DNA of 48,218 nucleotides from Pararhodobacter sp. (GTDB taxonomy: Bacteria; Pseudomonadota; Alphaproteobacteria; Rhodobacterales; Rhodobacteraceae), in contig JAFIEK010000033.1 in NCBI GenBank assembly GCA_020832545.1, positions 1 to 48,218 of the forward strand. Reading direction: 5' to 3'. The notes under the pieces are model-generated. The model did no database searches. It was given only the letters and a program-made list of their open reading frames with translations, and was not told the DNA's origin. The position numbers and the translations under genes are program-made. Shown piece after piece: positions 12,151-21,280 of this stretch. The stretch's first letter is position 1, and each line of letters begins with the position of its first letter.

Positions 12151-13443
12151 TCAGACCAGAACGTCCTGCGCCGTTTGCGCGCCCACATCGAACACCCGTT
12201 TGTAACGCGCGATCTCTTCTGCCGGGCCCATGGCCTTGTTGGGATTGTCCGACAGTTTTACCGTGGGCCGCCCGTTGGCCGAAACCGCCTTGCACACCAG
12301 CGAGAACGGGGCCAGCCGGTCATCCGGCGCAAGGCCGCGAAAATCGTTGGTCAACAGGGTGCCCCAGCCGAAGCTGATTTTTGCGCGGCCATTGAAGCGT
12401 GCGTGCAATTCCTCAATCCGCGACACATCCAGACCATCGGAAAAGATGATCAGCTTCTCACGCGGGTCCTCGCCGCGCGACTGCCACCAGCGGATCGCGT
12501 CTTCGGCGCCCTGCGCCGGATCGCCCGAATCAATCCGCATCCCGGTCCATTGCGACAGCCAGTCGGGCGCGTGTTTCAAAAACCCCGCGCTGCCAAAGGT
12601 GTCGGGCAAAATGATGCGCAGATTGCCGTCATGCTCTTCATGCCAGTCCGCCAGAACGCGGTAGGGGGCCTCAGCCAGTTCGGCATCGGTGCCGGACAGG
12701 GCTGCATAGACCATCGGCAGCTCATGCGCGTTGGTGCCGATCGCCTCGATATCGCGGCGCATCGCGATACGGCAGTTCGACGTGCCGATAAAAGCGCTGC
12801 CCAGCCCTTCGATCAGTGCCTGCACACACCAGTCCTGCCAGAGAAACGAATGCCGCCGCCGGGTGCCGAAATCGGCCAGCTTCAGCCCCTCCAACCGGCG
12901 CAGACGCTCTACCTTTTCCCATAGCCGGGCAGTGGCGCGGGCATAAAGCACCTGAAGCTCGAACCGGCCCATCCCCTTGAGAACGGCGCGGCTGTGCAGT
13001 TCCATCAGCACAGCCAACGCCGGGATCTCCCACATCATCACCTCGGACCAACGGCCCTCGAAGGTCAGTTCATACTGGCCATCGCGCTTTTCCAGATGAT
13101 AGGGCGGCAGCTGCAACTCCTCGAACCATTCCATGAAATCCGGGCGGAACATCTGGCGCTTGCCGTAGAAAGTGTTGCCGCGCAGCCAGGTGCTTTCGCC
13201 GCGCGTCAGCCGCAGCGAGCGCACATGATCCAGCTGTTCGCGCACCTCGCCCTCATCCACCAGATCAGCCAGACGGACCGAGGACGAGCGGTTGATCAGG
13301 CTGAAGGTGACGCGCGTGTCAGGCCGGTCACGAAAGATCGTCTGGCACATCAGCAACTTGTAAAAATCTGTGTCGATCAGTGAACGAACGATCGGATCGA
13401 TCTTCCAGTTCTGATTGTGCACACGAGTGGCGATATCGACCAT
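12151..13443 (-). CDS. pncB: Nicotinate phosphoribosyltransferase
   Basis: Makes nicotinate mononucleotide from nicotinate and PRPP in the NAD salvage (Preiss-Handler) pathway. The 430-residue protein has the N-terminal [14 protein letters not shown] motif, the GTNAHELPM motif with the His that is phosphorylated during the reaction, and the later FSDGLDV and [10 protein letters not shown] strands of the phosphoribosyl-binding barrel. Start ATG at 13441-13443 with GGAG upstream. It is divergent from gpsA across 138 bp and convergent with tauR. No nicotinamidase neighbour is seen; the isochorismatase-fold gene near 31 kb resembles RutB, not PncA. Confidence 0.95.
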   Translation of the reverse strand: MVDIATRVHNQNWKIDPIVRSLIDTDFYKLLMCQTIFRDRPDTRVTFSLINRSSSVRLADLVDEGEVREQLDHVRSLRLTRGESTWLRGNTFYGKRQMFRPDFMEWFEELQLPPYHLEKRDGQYELTFEGRWSEVMMWEIPALAVLMELHSRAVLKGMGRFELQVLYARATARLWEKVERLRRLEGLKLADFGTRRRHSFLWQDWCVQALIEGLGSAFIGTSNCRIAMRRDIEAIGTNAHELPMVYAALSGTDAELAEAPYRVLADWHEEHDGNLRIILPDTFGSAGFLKHAPDWLSQWTGMRIDSGDPAQGAEDAIRWWQSRGEDPREKLIIFSDGLDVSRIEELHARFNGRAKISFGWGTLLTNDFRGLAPDDRLAPFSLVCKAVSANGRPTVKLSDNPNKAMGPAEEIARYKRVFDVGAQTAQDVLV

Positions 13444-13581
13444 CGGCGGTCTCCGTTCACGGGCTTGGCCGGAACCGTCTTACAACCAGCGCACGGCATA
13501 GGCAAAGGCTCTGTTGGTCTGCGCCTTGACAGGTGGGCCACGCTGCCGATACCCGCGAGGGACAAAGCGCAGGAGCATCAG

Positions 13582-14562
13582 ATGGCACAGGCGGAACGGA
13601 TCGGCGTCATTGGCGCGGGTGCCTTTGGCACGGCACTGGCGATCGCCCAGGCGGCGGCCGGGCGGCAGGTGACGCTCTGGGCGCGCGATCCCGCGCAGGC
13701 CGCAGAGATGGGCCAACTGCGCGAGAACCGCCGTCGCCTTGCAGGCGTGCCGCTGCCGGAAGGCATTGCGGTGACCGCTGATTTTCACGCTGTGGCCCGC
13801 GCGCCCGTGCTGCTGCTGGCGCTGCCAACCCAGACACTGCGCGGCGTGCTGGGCGCGCAGGCGGCGGCGCTGGACGGACGCAGCCTGATCGCCTGCAGCA
13901 AGGGGGTGGAACTGGGCACCGGGCTTCTGCCCGCGCAGATCATGGCAGAACTTGTGCCCGGCGCGACCTGCGCTGTGCTGACGGGCCCCAGCTTCGCGGT
14001 CGATATCGCACAGGGCAAGCCCACGGCGCTGACGCTGGCAACAGCGGCCCCCGGATCACAGGCCGAAACGCTGCAAAACACGCTCTCGACCCGCAACCTG
14101 CGGCTCTACCTCAGCGATGACCCCACGGGCGCACAACTGGGTGGAGCGCTGAAGAACGTGATCGCCATCGCCGCCGGGATCACCATGGGCGCAGGGCTGG
14201 GCGAAAGCGCGCGCGCAGCCCTCATGACGCGCGGCTTTGCCGAAATGACCCGCTTCGCTGAAACCCGCGGAGCACGGCCGACCACTCTTTCCGGCCTGTC
14301 GGGCTTTGGCGATCTGGTGCTGACCTGCACCTCAGAGAAATCACGCAACTACCGCCACGGGCTGGCGATCGGCGCCGGGCAGACACCAGACGCCAGCAAG
14401 ACAGTCGAAGGGGTGATGACGGCCCATGCCCTGGCCTCAAGCGCGGACCATGACGCGCTGCCGGTGACTTGCATGGTCTCGGCGCTGCTCAACGGCACTG
14501 TCGCACTGCCCGAGGCTGTGGAACTGCTGCTGACCCGCCCGCTCAAACGCGAGCGCGACTGA
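13582..14562 (+). CDS. gpsA: NAD(P)-dependent glycerol-3-phosphate dehydrogenase
   Basis: Reduces dihydroxyacetone phosphate to sn-glycerol 3-phosphate for phospholipid synthesis. The 326-residue protein begins with the Rossmann motif GVIGAGAFGTALA, has the catalytic Lys region LIACSKGVELG, and the second conserved Lys in GALKNVIAIAAGI. An AGGAG sits 5 nt before the ATG at 13582, which settles the start; the frame is open 55 codons further upstream across the divergent pncB start, which is not coding. In many Rhodobacterales gpsA follows tsaD, which is absent here. Confidence 0.96.
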   Translation: MAQAERIGVIGAGAFGTALAIAQAAAGRQVTLWARDPAQAAEMGQLRENRRRLAGVPLPEGIAVTADFHAVARAPVLLLALPTQTLRGVLGAQAAALDGRSLIACSKGVELGTGLLPAQIMAELVPGATCAVLTGPSFAVDIAQGKPTALTLATAAPGSQAETLQNTLSTRNLRLYLSDDPTGAQLGGALKNVIAIAAGITMGAGLGESARAALMTRGFAEMTRFAETRGARPTTLSGLSGFGDLVLTCTSEKSRNYRHGLAIGAGQTPDASKTVEGVMTAHALASSADHDALPVTCMVSALLNGTVALPEAVELLLTRPLKRERD

Positions 14563-14626
14563 CCTGGCAGGACTGACCTGATTGCCTGCTGCGCAGACGC
14601 CTTTCTGTTGGCCGCTTCGCGGCGAT

Positions 14627-14689
14627 GGGGGCGCTGCCCCCGCCGCCCGTTCCGGGCGACTCCCCCGGGATATTTTCAGACAAGAAATG
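14627..14689 (+). repeat. Intergenic double-hairpin repeat, copy 2
   Basis: Follows gpsA by 64 bp. GGGGGC-GCT-GCCCCC (14627-14641), then GCCCG-TTC-CGGGC (14645-14657), a C-run, and the tail GGGATATTTTCAGACAAGAAATG. The design matches copy 1 at 999-1060, with compensating changes in the second stem. The rest of the gap between gpsA and the amidase (14563-14815) holds no gene that I can support. Confidence 0.7.
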
Positions 14690-14815
14690 AACAAGAGCCG
14701 AGGCCATACCATTTTTCTGTTTGATGGTTTCCGGGGGTAAACGGCGTCTCAGGGGCGGGCCCGCGAAAGGCCCGGCCTTGATGCGAAGGCGGGCGCGCGC
14801 CTCCGTGCCCCCCGG

Positions 14816-16147
14816 TCAGCCGAGCGCCGCTTCGGCAGCTGCGCCCAGCCGCAGAAGGCGGGTTTCCTGCATCGGGCCAGCCAGCAGGGTGACCCCGGCG
14901 AGGGGTGTTGTGGTGGGCAGCGTCAGACCGCAGAGCCCCATCAGGTTCCCGATGCGGGCATTGCGCAGGGTTCTCAGGTTTTCGCGGGTGAAGTAGTCAT
15001 GATCGGCCAGCAACTCAGTGGTTTTCGGCGGCAGGTTCGCCGTGCTGGGCACAATAACCGCGTCATACCCGGCCGTCGCCTGCGCAAAGGCGGCGCGCAG
15101 CGTGTCAAGCTGTTGCCATGCGGCGATGTAGTCATGCGCGGCATGCCCGCGCCCGGCGCGGAACCGGTCAAGAACCGGCGGGAACATTCGTTCGGGGTAA
15201 AGCTCGATCAGTGTGCCCCAGGTGCCGTAGCATTCTGACGTGTAGAGAATGCCCGAAAGCTCCATGGCTTCACTCACCTGCGGCAGAGCCGCGCGGGTGA
15301 TCCGGGCCCCTGCCGCAGCAAGACGCGCGACCGCCCGTTCGAACCCCGCAGCGATCACCGGGTCCAGATCATCGAGCGCGATCGTGTCCAGCACCATCAG
15401 CCGCGCCCCCGTCAGGCTTGCCTCGCGCAGGTCGGGCGCGGGGCTGGCGTCCAGCAGGGCAAACGCCAGTGCCGCATCCTCGACCGTGCGGGCCAGCGGG
15501 CCGATTGTATCGAACCGGGCCGCCAGCGGCGCTACGCCGGTCAGCGGAATGCGCCCGGCGGTGGTTTTCAGCCCCACCAGATCATTCCAGGCCGCCGGCA
15601 CCCGCACCGAACCGCCGGTATCAGAGCCAACGGCAAGCGGTGCCAGCCCATGGCGCACCGACGCCGCCGCACCCGAGGACGAGCCCCCCGGCACGGCCTG
15701 TGGGTCATATGCGCCCGGCGGTGTGGCCGTGACCGGGTTCACCCCCAGCCCGGAAAAGGCCAGTTCGGTCATATGCGTCTTGCCCAGCGGCGCCAGCCCG
15801 GCCATGCTCAGCCGCTCCACCACCAGCGCATCGCGGTCAGGCACGCGGCCCTTGAGCAGCGCCGAGCCTGCCTCCGTTGCCACACCTGCCGTATCAAACA
15901 AATCCTTCCAGGACACTGGCACCCCGTCAAGCGGCCCGCGCCGCAGTCCGGCTTTGGCCCGCGCCCGCGCGGCGGCGGCAGTGTCGAGTGCTTGCTGGCG
16001 CATCATCCGCGCATAGATCTGTGCGCCATAAGGGTGGTCTGCCGCCGCCTCCAGAAAACTTTCGGTCAGTTCCACCGGGCAAATGCTGCCCCCCTCAATC
16101 CCGCGCCCCAGATCGGCCGCGCTCATGCTGTGCCAGTTCCTGCTCAT
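14816..16147 (-). CDS. Amidase-signature family amidase
   Basis: A 443-residue hydrolase of the amidase signature family (Ser-cisSer-Lys triad), related to GatA and to small-molecule amidases. Visible: the catalytic Lys in VSWKDLFDTAG, and the Gly/Ser-rich signature with both serines in VPGGSSSGAAASV and GSDTGGSVRVPAA. No gatB or gatC neighbour is present, so it is a stand-alone amidase of unknown substrate rather than the tRNA amidotransferase subunit. The ATG at 16145-16147 opens MSRNWHSMSAADL, a typical N-terminus; the frame runs far upstream through the divergent gene's territory, which is not coding on this strand. Confidence 0.9.
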   Translation of the reverse strand: MSRNWHSMSAADLGRGIEGGSICPVELTESFLEAAADHPYGAQIYARMMRQQALDTAAAARARAKAGLRRGPLDGVPVSWKDLFDTAGVATEAGSALLKGRVPDRDALVVERLSMAGLAPLGKTHMTELAFSGLGVNPVTATPPGAYDPQAVPGGSSSGAAASVRHGLAPLAVGSDTGGSVRVPAAWNDLVGLKTTAGRIPLTGVAPLAARFDTIGPLARTVEDAALAFALLDASPAPDLREASLTGARLMVLDTIALDDLDPVIAAGFERAVARLAAAGARITRAALPQVSEAMELSGILYTSECYGTWGTLIELYPERMFPPVLDRFRAGRGHAAHDYIAAWQQLDTLRAAFAQATAGYDAVIVPSTANLPPKTTELLADHDYFTRENLRTLRNARIGNLMGLCGLTLPTTTPLAGVTLLAGPMQETRLLRLGAAAEAALG

Positions 16148-16173
16148 CCTGCCCTCCAGTCGGTCAGGGCACG

Positions 16174-16208
16174 CTAGAGCAATTCCTGACGAAGGGGAAT
16201 CCGGTTTT
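16174..16208 (+). repeat. Partial dispersed repeat (CTAGAGCA...CCGGTTTT)
   Basis: CTAGAGCAATTCCTGACGAAG followed by GGGAATCCGGTTTT, in the divergent gap between the amidase and ubiH-like genes. It matches the first half of the fuller element at 30801-30906 in plan (CTAGAGCA, a middle, GGGttCCGGTTT). The return arm is missing, so I read it as a decayed or half copy. Confidence 0.5.
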
Positions 16209-16270
16209 GTGACCCTGCCGCGCGGCTTTGGCGCATGGACAATTCCGCCTGCACGGGCATATTGAAAGGT

Positions 16271-17497
16271 ATGACAGTGCAGAGCGATATTCTGATCGTG
16301 GGTGGCGGGCTGAACGGCCCTGCGCTGGCGCTGGCGCTGGCACAGGGCGGCTTTCGCGTTACGCTGGTAGATGCCCGGCTGGCTGGCGCGCGCGCAGATG
16401 ACGGCTTTGACGGGCGCGCCTATGCGCTGGCGCTGGCCTCGGTCAGGGCGCTGACCGCGACGGGTATCTGGCCCGGGCTGGCGGCGCTTGCGCAGCCCAT
16501 TCTGGGCATCCGCGCCAGCCAGGGCCATCCGGGCAAGGGCGCGTTCCCGCTGTTTCTGGGCTTTGAGCATACCGAGATCGAGGAAGGCCCGATGGGCCAG
16601 ATGATCGAAGACCGCCACCTTTACCGCGCCTTCCTTGACGCGATGGAGGCGGCATCCGGCATCACCCTGCGCCACGGCGTCTCGGTTGTGGCGCAGGAAA
16701 CCGATGGCAACCACGCGCAGGTCACGCTGGACACGGGTGAGGTTCTGACCGCACGGCTGCTGGTCGGCTGTGACGGGCGCGACAGCCCCACCGCGCAGCG
16801 CGCAGGTATCAAACGGTGGGGGTGGGATTACGGTCAGACCGCGCTGGTCTGCGCCATTGCCCATGAACTGCCCCATGACGGAATCGCACATCAGTTCTTC
16901 ATGCCCACCGGCCCGCTGGCGATTCTGCCGCTGCCCGGCAACCGCTGCTCGATTGTCTGGAGCGAGGCCACTGGAACCGCGCGCACCTTCGCCGCGCTGG
17001 ATGATGCCGGTTTCCTTGAGGTTCTGCGCCCGCGTTTCGGCTCCCATCTTGGCGAGATCGCGCTGGAGGGACGGCGCTTTGCCTATCCGCTCAAACTGAC
17101 CGTGGCCGAGGATTTCATCGCACCGCGGCTGGCGCTGCTGGGTGATGCCGCGCATGGCGTCCACCCCATTGCCGGGCAGGGCCTGAACCTGGGCCTGCGC
17201 GACATGGCCGCGCTGGCTGAAGTGCTGATCCTTGCCGCGCGCCGGGGCGAGGATATCGCCAGCTCGCTGGTGCTGGAGCGCTATCAGGAATGGCGGCGCT
17301 TTGACACGGTGAAGATGGCGTTGGGAATGGATGCGGTGAACCGTTTATTTTCAAACGACAACCCATTGCTTGAGGTGATGCGTGGGCTGGGGCTGGGGGC
17401 CATCAATGCGCTGCCGGACCTGAAGCGCTACTTCATCCGCGAAGCTGCCGGGCTGAACGCCGCCCAGCCACGGCTGTTGCAGGGCCTGCCGATCTGA
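16271..17497 (+). CDS. UbiH/UbiF/COQ6-family FAD monooxygenase
   Basis: A 408-residue flavin hydroxylase of the ubiquinone-biosynthesis family. Visible: the N-terminal FAD motif ILIVGGGLNGPALALALA, the middle GCDGRDS (DG motif), and the C-terminal LLGDAAHGVHPIAGQGLNLG, which is the UbiH/UbiF/VisC signature. Such enzymes hydroxylate the ring of the ubiquinone precursor at the membrane; alphaproteobacteria often carry one or two with differing position specificity, so I do not choose a letter. The ATG at 16271 is preceded by GAAAGG; an upstream ATG at 16235 would add 12 unlike residues. Confidence 0.9.
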   Translation: MTVQSDILIVGGGLNGPALALALAQGGFRVTLVDARLAGARADDGFDGRAYALALASVRALTATGIWPGLAALAQPILGIRASQGHPGKGAFPLFLGFEHTEIEEGPMGQMIEDRHLYRAFLDAMEAASGITLRHGVSVVAQETDGNHAQVTLDTGEVLTARLLVGCDGRDSPTAQRAGIKRWGWDYGQTALVCAIAHELPHDGIAHQFFMPTGPLAILPLPGNRCSIVWSEATGTARTFAALDDAGFLEVLRPRFGSHLGEIALEGRRFAYPLKLTVAEDFIAPRLALLGDAAHGVHPIAGQGLNLGLRDMAALAEVLILAARRGEDIASSLVLERYQEWRRFDTVKMALGMDAVNRLFSNDNPLLEVMRGLGLGAINALPDLKRYFIREAAGLNAAQPRLLQGLPI

Positions 17498-17547
17498 TGT
17501 TCTGAATCTGCGCTGGACTCGACTCATGCAATGTCACGCCCTAGAAA

Positions 17548-17562
17548 GAACAAAACAGAAAC
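17548..17562 (+). promoter_or_regulatory. Candidate LexA (SOS) box upstream of imuB
   Basis: GAAC-AAAACAG-AAAC, 19 bp before the imuB ATG. The alphaproteobacterial LexA box is the direct repeat GAAC-N7-GAAC (or GTTC-N7-GTTC); this differs in one base of the second half. Location before an SOS-type gene makes it credible. Confidence 0.5.
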
Positions 17563-17580
17563 ATTTTGTCGGGAATCGGT

Positions 17581-19077
17581 ATGGCGCGGCGCATCCTTTC
17601 GCTTTGGTTGCCCCGGCTGGCCAGCGAACTGGCGCTGCGCCAGCGTGACACGCAGGCCGCCGCCATGGCGGGGCCTTTCGCGGTGGTGGCCCGGCAGGGG
17701 GCCGCCGATCTGCTGCTTTGCCTGAACCCCGCCGCCGAGGCGCATGGCCTGCGGGCTGGCCAGCCCCTTTCTGAGGCGCGGGCGCTGGTTCCGGGGCTGA
17801 TCACCCGCACACATGCCCCGCAGGCACAGGCGCGGTTTCTGCAGGTACTGCGGCGCTGGGCGCTGCGCTATGCGCCCTGGGTCGCCACTGAGGGCACCGA
17901 CGGGCTGGTGTTTGACATCACCGGCGCCGCGCATCTGATGGGGGGCGAGGCCGCGCTCTGCGACGATCTGCACGCCCGGCTGGACGCGATGGCGCTGTCT
18001 CCCCGCCTCGCGCTGGCGGGTACACGCGGCGCGGCCTGGGCACTGGCGCGCTACGCGCGTGGTGCGGTGACGATCGTCGGCGACGATCCCCGCGCTGTGC
18101 TTGCGCCGATGCCCCCCGCCGCCCTGCGCCTGCCTGAGGATGTCTGCACCGCCATGGCGCGGGTGGGGTTGCGCCAGATCGGCGCGCTGGCGGACATTCC
18201 GCGCGCGCAACTGGCGCGGCGGTTCGGCATGCAACCGGGGTTGCGGCTGGATCAGGCGCTGGGACGGGTGGCCGAGCCGGTGAACCCCGCGCAAGACCCG
18301 CCCCCCTTTGCCGTCCGGCTGACCCTGCCCGAGCCGATCGGACTGACAAGCGATGTCATGGCCGGGCTGGACCGTCTGCTGGCGCGGCTGTGTGAGCGGC
18401 TGGCCGAGACCGGACAGGGCGCGCGCCACCTGCGGCTGGATCTGGCGCGCACCGACGGATCGCGCGCCGAGGCCGCCATCGCGCTGGCCCGTCCGATGCG
18501 TGACCCGCCCGCCATGGCCGCCCTGTTCGAGCGCGCTGTAGATGCGCTGGACGCGGGCTTTGGCTTTGACGCCCTGCGCCTGAGCGCCCCTTTGACCGAG
18601 GCCCTGCCGCCGGCGCAACTGACCACCGCGCACACGCAGGGCAGCGATGCGCTGGCCGATCTGATGACGCGGCTGGGCAACCGTATCGGGCTGGAAGGGA
18701 TCACCCGGTTCCTGCCCGCCGAAAGCCATATCCCCGAACGCGCCTTCCAGATCGCTGCTGCCGCCTTTACCGAGGCCCCGCCACCGGATGCCTGGCGCGC
18801 GGGGCCGCAGCGGCCCCTGATCCTGTTTCCGCCCGAGCCGCTGATCGGCCTCACCGGGCGCGAGCCGCCGCGCCGGTTTCGCTGGCGCCGCCGCTGGCTG
18901 ACCACGCGGCAAGCCAGCGGACCTGAGCGGCTGTCGCCGGAATGGTGGCTGGATGACCCGCTATGGCGCAGCGGATTGCGTGACTACTGGCGGGTGAACA
19001 CCGCCGAGGGGCCGCGCCTGTGGCTGTTCTTCACGCCGCAAACGCCGGGATGGGCGGTTCAGGGGGAATTTGCCTGA
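17581..19077 (+). CDS. imuB: ImuB-type Y-family DNA polymerase homologue
   Basis: A 498-residue protein of the Y-family branch that lacks polymerase activity and acts as the hub of the ImuA-ImuB-DnaE2 mutasome in damage-induced mutagenesis. The N-terminus (RRILSLWLPRLASELAL) replaces the metal-binding Asp motif of active Y-family enzymes; GLVFDITGAAHLMGGE is the later conserved strand, and the long Arg- and Trp-rich C-terminus (RRFRWRRRW, WWLDDPLWRSGLRDYWRV) is an ImuB trademark. ATG at 17581; an in-frame TTG at 17566 is less likely. imuA and dnaE2 are not adjacent: a ubiH-like gene precedes it and opposite-strand genes follow. A near-LexA box lies upstream. Confidence 0.88.
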   Translation: MARRILSLWLPRLASELALRQRDTQAAAMAGPFAVVARQGAADLLLCLNPAAEAHGLRAGQPLSEARALVPGLITRTHAPQAQARFLQVLRRWALRYAPWVATEGTDGLVFDITGAAHLMGGEAALCDDLHARLDAMALSPRLALAGTRGAAWALARYARGAVTIVGDDPRAVLAPMPPAALRLPEDVCTAMARVGLRQIGALADIPRAQLARRFGMQPGLRLDQALGRVAEPVNPAQDPPPFAVRLTLPEPIGLTSDVMAGLDRLLARLCERLAETGQGARHLRLDLARTDGSRAEAAIALARPMRDPPAMAALFERAVDALDAGFGFDALRLSAPLTEALPPAQLTTAHTQGSDALADLMTRLGNRIGLEGITRFLPAESHIPERAFQIAAAAFTEAPPPDAWRAGPQRPLILFPPEPLIGLTGREPPRRFRWRRRWLTTRQASGPERLSPEWWLDDPLWRSGLRDYWRVNTAEGPRLWLFFTPQTPGWAVQGEFA

Positions 19078-19092
19078 AGGCCACCGGAAGGG

Positions 19093-19551
19093 TCAGGCAT
19101 CGGGGCGGGGGTCAGGCCCGGACTCCGGCCCACCGTCAGCCTCCGGCCCCTCGCCAAAGCTCTTGCCCATGACCAGCCCAGCCATCACCGCTGCCGCCAC
19201 CAGCGCCAGCCCCTTCGGACCCAGCGCCGCGCCGGACAGCGTGACCATCGCGTTGGAATAGACCGCGCGGCGCTCTGTCAGCCATTGCCGGTCCCGCCGG
19301 TTCAGCACCGCCACCACCGCAAGGACCACTAACGCCAGCGCCGCAAAGGCCGCCGCCGCGAAAGTGGCGGCCAGAACCGGATCAGACCAGCGCGCCAGCA
19401 ACAACACCCCCGCCGCGACAAGGCAGACATAGGCCGTCAGCCCCGCCACAGCCGCAACGGCATAAAGCGCCACATTACGCTGGCGGGTGCGGGCGTAGTG
19501 CCCGGCGTCGGCGGCAGCCAGCCGAAGAAGACTCTGAATGACCTCGCGCAT
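19093..19551 (-). CDS. YqjE-like phage-holin-superfamily membrane protein
   Basis: A 152-residue membrane protein with two strongly hydrophobic segments (about residues 27-48 and 55-78), followed by a basic stretch (LNRRDRQWLTERR) and a third weaker hydrophobic segment near 115-130. It fits the holin-X/DUF1469 family that includes E. coli YqjE. Its ATG overlaps the stop of the upstream gene by one base (TGATG), so the two are translationally coupled. In E. coli, yqjD and yqjE are neighbours in the same way. The family name does not mean phage lysis. The exact role is unknown. Confidence 0.75.
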   Translation of the reverse strand: MREVIQSLLRLAAADAGHYARTRQRNVALYAVAAVAGLTAYVCLVAAGVLLLARWSDPVLAATFAAAAFAALALVVLAVVAVLNRRDRQWLTERRAVYSNAMVTLSGAALGPKGLALVAAAVMAGLVMGKSFGEGPEADGGPESGPDPRPDA

Positions 19552-19865
19552 CACCGCCTCAGAAACAGCCCCAGAACCAACCCGGCCATCGCTGCAAGCC
19601 CCAGCGATTGCAGCGGATGGTCGCGCACTTTGGTTTTCAGATCCGCCTCCAGCGCAGCAAGCTGGCGCTGCAGCTCGGCCAGCGCCTCGTCCGGCAGGCT
19701 TTCGGCCTGGGCCTGGGCGCCGCTCAATTGTGCGCGGCCATAGGCCTGCATCATGCCGCCCAGCGCGGCGATATCCTCGCGGATGCGGGTAATCCGGGCT
19801 TCGATCTCGGCCCGGTCGGGGGCCGAGGTGGGGCCGGGTTGGGGTTTTGTGGTTTTCTGTGCCAT
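19551..19865 (-). CDS. DUF883/ElaB/YqjD-like membrane-anchored protein
   Basis: A 104-residue protein: a Lys/Pro-rich N-terminus, a long helix with heptad character (about residues 18-80, rich in Ala, Glu and Gln), and a single C-terminal membrane helix ending in LGLFLRR. This is the layout of ElaB/YqjD proteins, which in E. coli sit in the inner membrane and bind ribosomes in stationary phase. ATG at 19863-19865 with GGAGG upstream. It is coupled to the YqjE-like gene. Sequence similarity is by pattern, so the family call is moderate. Confidence 0.72.
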   Translation of the reverse strand: MAQKTTKPQPGPTSAPDRAEIEARITRIREDIAALGGMMQAYGRAQLSGAQAQAESLPDEALAELQRQLAALEADLKTKVRDHPLQSLGLAAMAGLVLGLFLRR

Positions 19866-20011
19866 GCGCGGCCTCCTGTTGTTGCGCCCGGCCATCATGG
19901 CGCAACGCGCGGCGGGCGCAAATGAACTTGGTCAAGGCAATAGCACGTAACTGCGCGCCACCCTAGCCCTGCAAACGCCTCAACCGCGCGCACACTGCTT
20001 TCAACCGGCTT

Positions 20012-20040
20012 GTGGCAAGGGCGTTCGAATGCCCTGCCAC
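20012..20040 (-). terminator. Hairpin just downstream of the ABC export operon
   Basis: Two stacked stems, GTGGC/GCCAC and AGGGC/GCCCT, with one bulged A and an 8-nt loop, four bases past the adaptor stop codon. There is no U-run after it on the minus strand, so it is a terminator-like or RNA-end-protecting structure rather than a classic intrinsic terminator. Confidence 0.5.
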
Positions 20041-20044
20041 CCGC

Positions 20045-21256
20045 TCACCCGTCGCGCGCGCTCACCCGCGCACCGTCGCTGAGGGACGAGGCCGGATACA
20101 TCACCACCGCCGCGCCCTCGTCAAGCCCGCCCAGCAGTTCCGCCTGTCCGCCCGCCTGTCGGCCCACCTGCACCGGCGTCAGGACCGCGCGGCCGTCGTC
20201 AACCCGGAACACCGCCCAGCCGCCCTCATGGCGAAACAGCGCGGCTTGCGGCAGTTGCAGCACGCCCTCGCCCTCCCACAGGATCACCCGCACGAACACG
20301 CGAAACCGGTCGCCCAGCCCGGCGCGGTCGCCCGGCGGGGTCAGGATATCAAGGCGCACACGCACCCGCTGCTCCTCGATCCCCAGAGCCGAGACGCGGG
20401 TAAACGCGGCGGGCTCGACGCGCCGGACCTGCGCTTCCAGTTCGGTGTCGCCGCCCCAGCGCTCAACGCGTGCGCGCGCCTCGGGCGGCACACGCACCGC
20501 ATCAGAGGACAACAGGTCAAGCTCGATTTCCAGATCCTCGACATCACCGATGCTCAGAAGCGGTGCCCCGGCCTGCACCAGCCGCGCGCTGGCATCGGCC
20601 ACCTCCAGCACAGTCCCGGTCTGCGGCGCGACGAGGCGCACACAACAGGACTCGGTGCCCTCCTCCGGCATCTGCATCGACGAGGGGCCCATCAACTGCG
20701 CCTGCATCCGCGACAACGATGCGCGATGCAGGTCCAGTTCGGACAGCGCGGCTGACAGCGCCTGTGTCGCGGTAACATGCGCCTGTTCCATGTCTTCCAG
20801 CATCCGGCGCGGCACGGTCCCGCGTTCGACCAGCACGCGGTTGCGCTCCAGCTGGCTTTCAGCATGCGAGAGATCGGAGCGGGCGCGCACCACATTGGCC
20901 TCGGCCAGTCGCACCGTGGCCTCGGCCTCGGTCACTGCCGCTTCGGCCTGCAGGCGCGAACGGGCGTCCATCAGCGCGGGTTCGGCAGGCTGGATCACGG
21001 CCACCACGGTTTCACCGCGCAACACCTGATCGCCCACCTGAACCGGCGAGCGGGTGGTGGTGCCGGTAATTGGCGCGGTAATCGCATAGGGCTCGCGCAC
21101 CCGGGTGATACCCTCGGCGCTGATGGTCACCTGCATGGGCCCGCGCGAGACTGTGGCCAGATCGACCGCCGCCGGTTCCGGCCACATCGCCCAGACCAGT
21201 GCACCCGCCAGCACCAGCCCACCCAGCCCGATCCCTGCCTTGCGTATCCGTGACAT
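20045..21256 (-). CDS. HlyD-family periplasmic adaptor of an ABC exporter
   Basis: A 403-residue membrane-fusion protein. One N-terminal membrane helix (about residues 8-25) is followed by a split lipoyl domain (ITGTTTRSPVQVGDQVLRGE and later VRLVAPQTGTVLEVADA), an Ala/Glu-rich coiled-coil hairpin (about 95-195) and beta-barrel domains. It would link the inner-membrane ABC permease to a periplasmic or outer-membrane partner. The ATG at 21254-21256 has AAGGAG 6 nt upstream, which beats an in-frame TTG five codons earlier. Third gene of the minus-strand ABC operon, 24 bp after the permease. No outer-membrane channel gene is adjacent. Confidence 0.88.
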   Translation of the reverse strand: MSRIRKAGIGLGGLVLAGALVWAMWPEPAAVDLATVSRGPMQVTISAEGITRVREPYAITAPITGTTTRSPVQVGDQVLRGETVVAVIQPAEPALMDARSRLQAEAAVTEAEATVRLAEANVVRARSDLSHAESQLERNRVLVERGTVPRRMLEDMEQAHVTATQALSAALSELDLHRASLSRMQAQLMGPSSMQMPEEGTESCCVRLVAPQTGTVLEVADASARLVQAGAPLLSIGDVEDLEIELDLLSSDAVRVPPEARARVERWGGDTELEAQVRRVEPAAFTRVSALGIEEQRVRVRLDILTPPGDRAGLGDRFRVFVRVILWEGEGVLQLPQAALFRHEGGWAVFRVDDGRAVLTPVQVGRQAGGQAELLGGLDEGAAVVMYPASSLSDGARVSARDG

Positions 21257-21280
21257 CGCCCTCTCCTTCAATCCCTGCCC

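Noticed and set aside
14816-16147. Considered as gatA, the glutamyl-tRNA amidotransferase subunit.
   Set aside because: The length is a little short, wording differs, and neither gatB nor gatC is adjacent.
17524-18912. A 462-codon open frame antisense to imuB.
   Set aside because: It mirrors a clearly conserved gene; its product is an Arg/Gln/Gly-rich composition typical of reverse-strand reading in high-GC DNA, with no domain.
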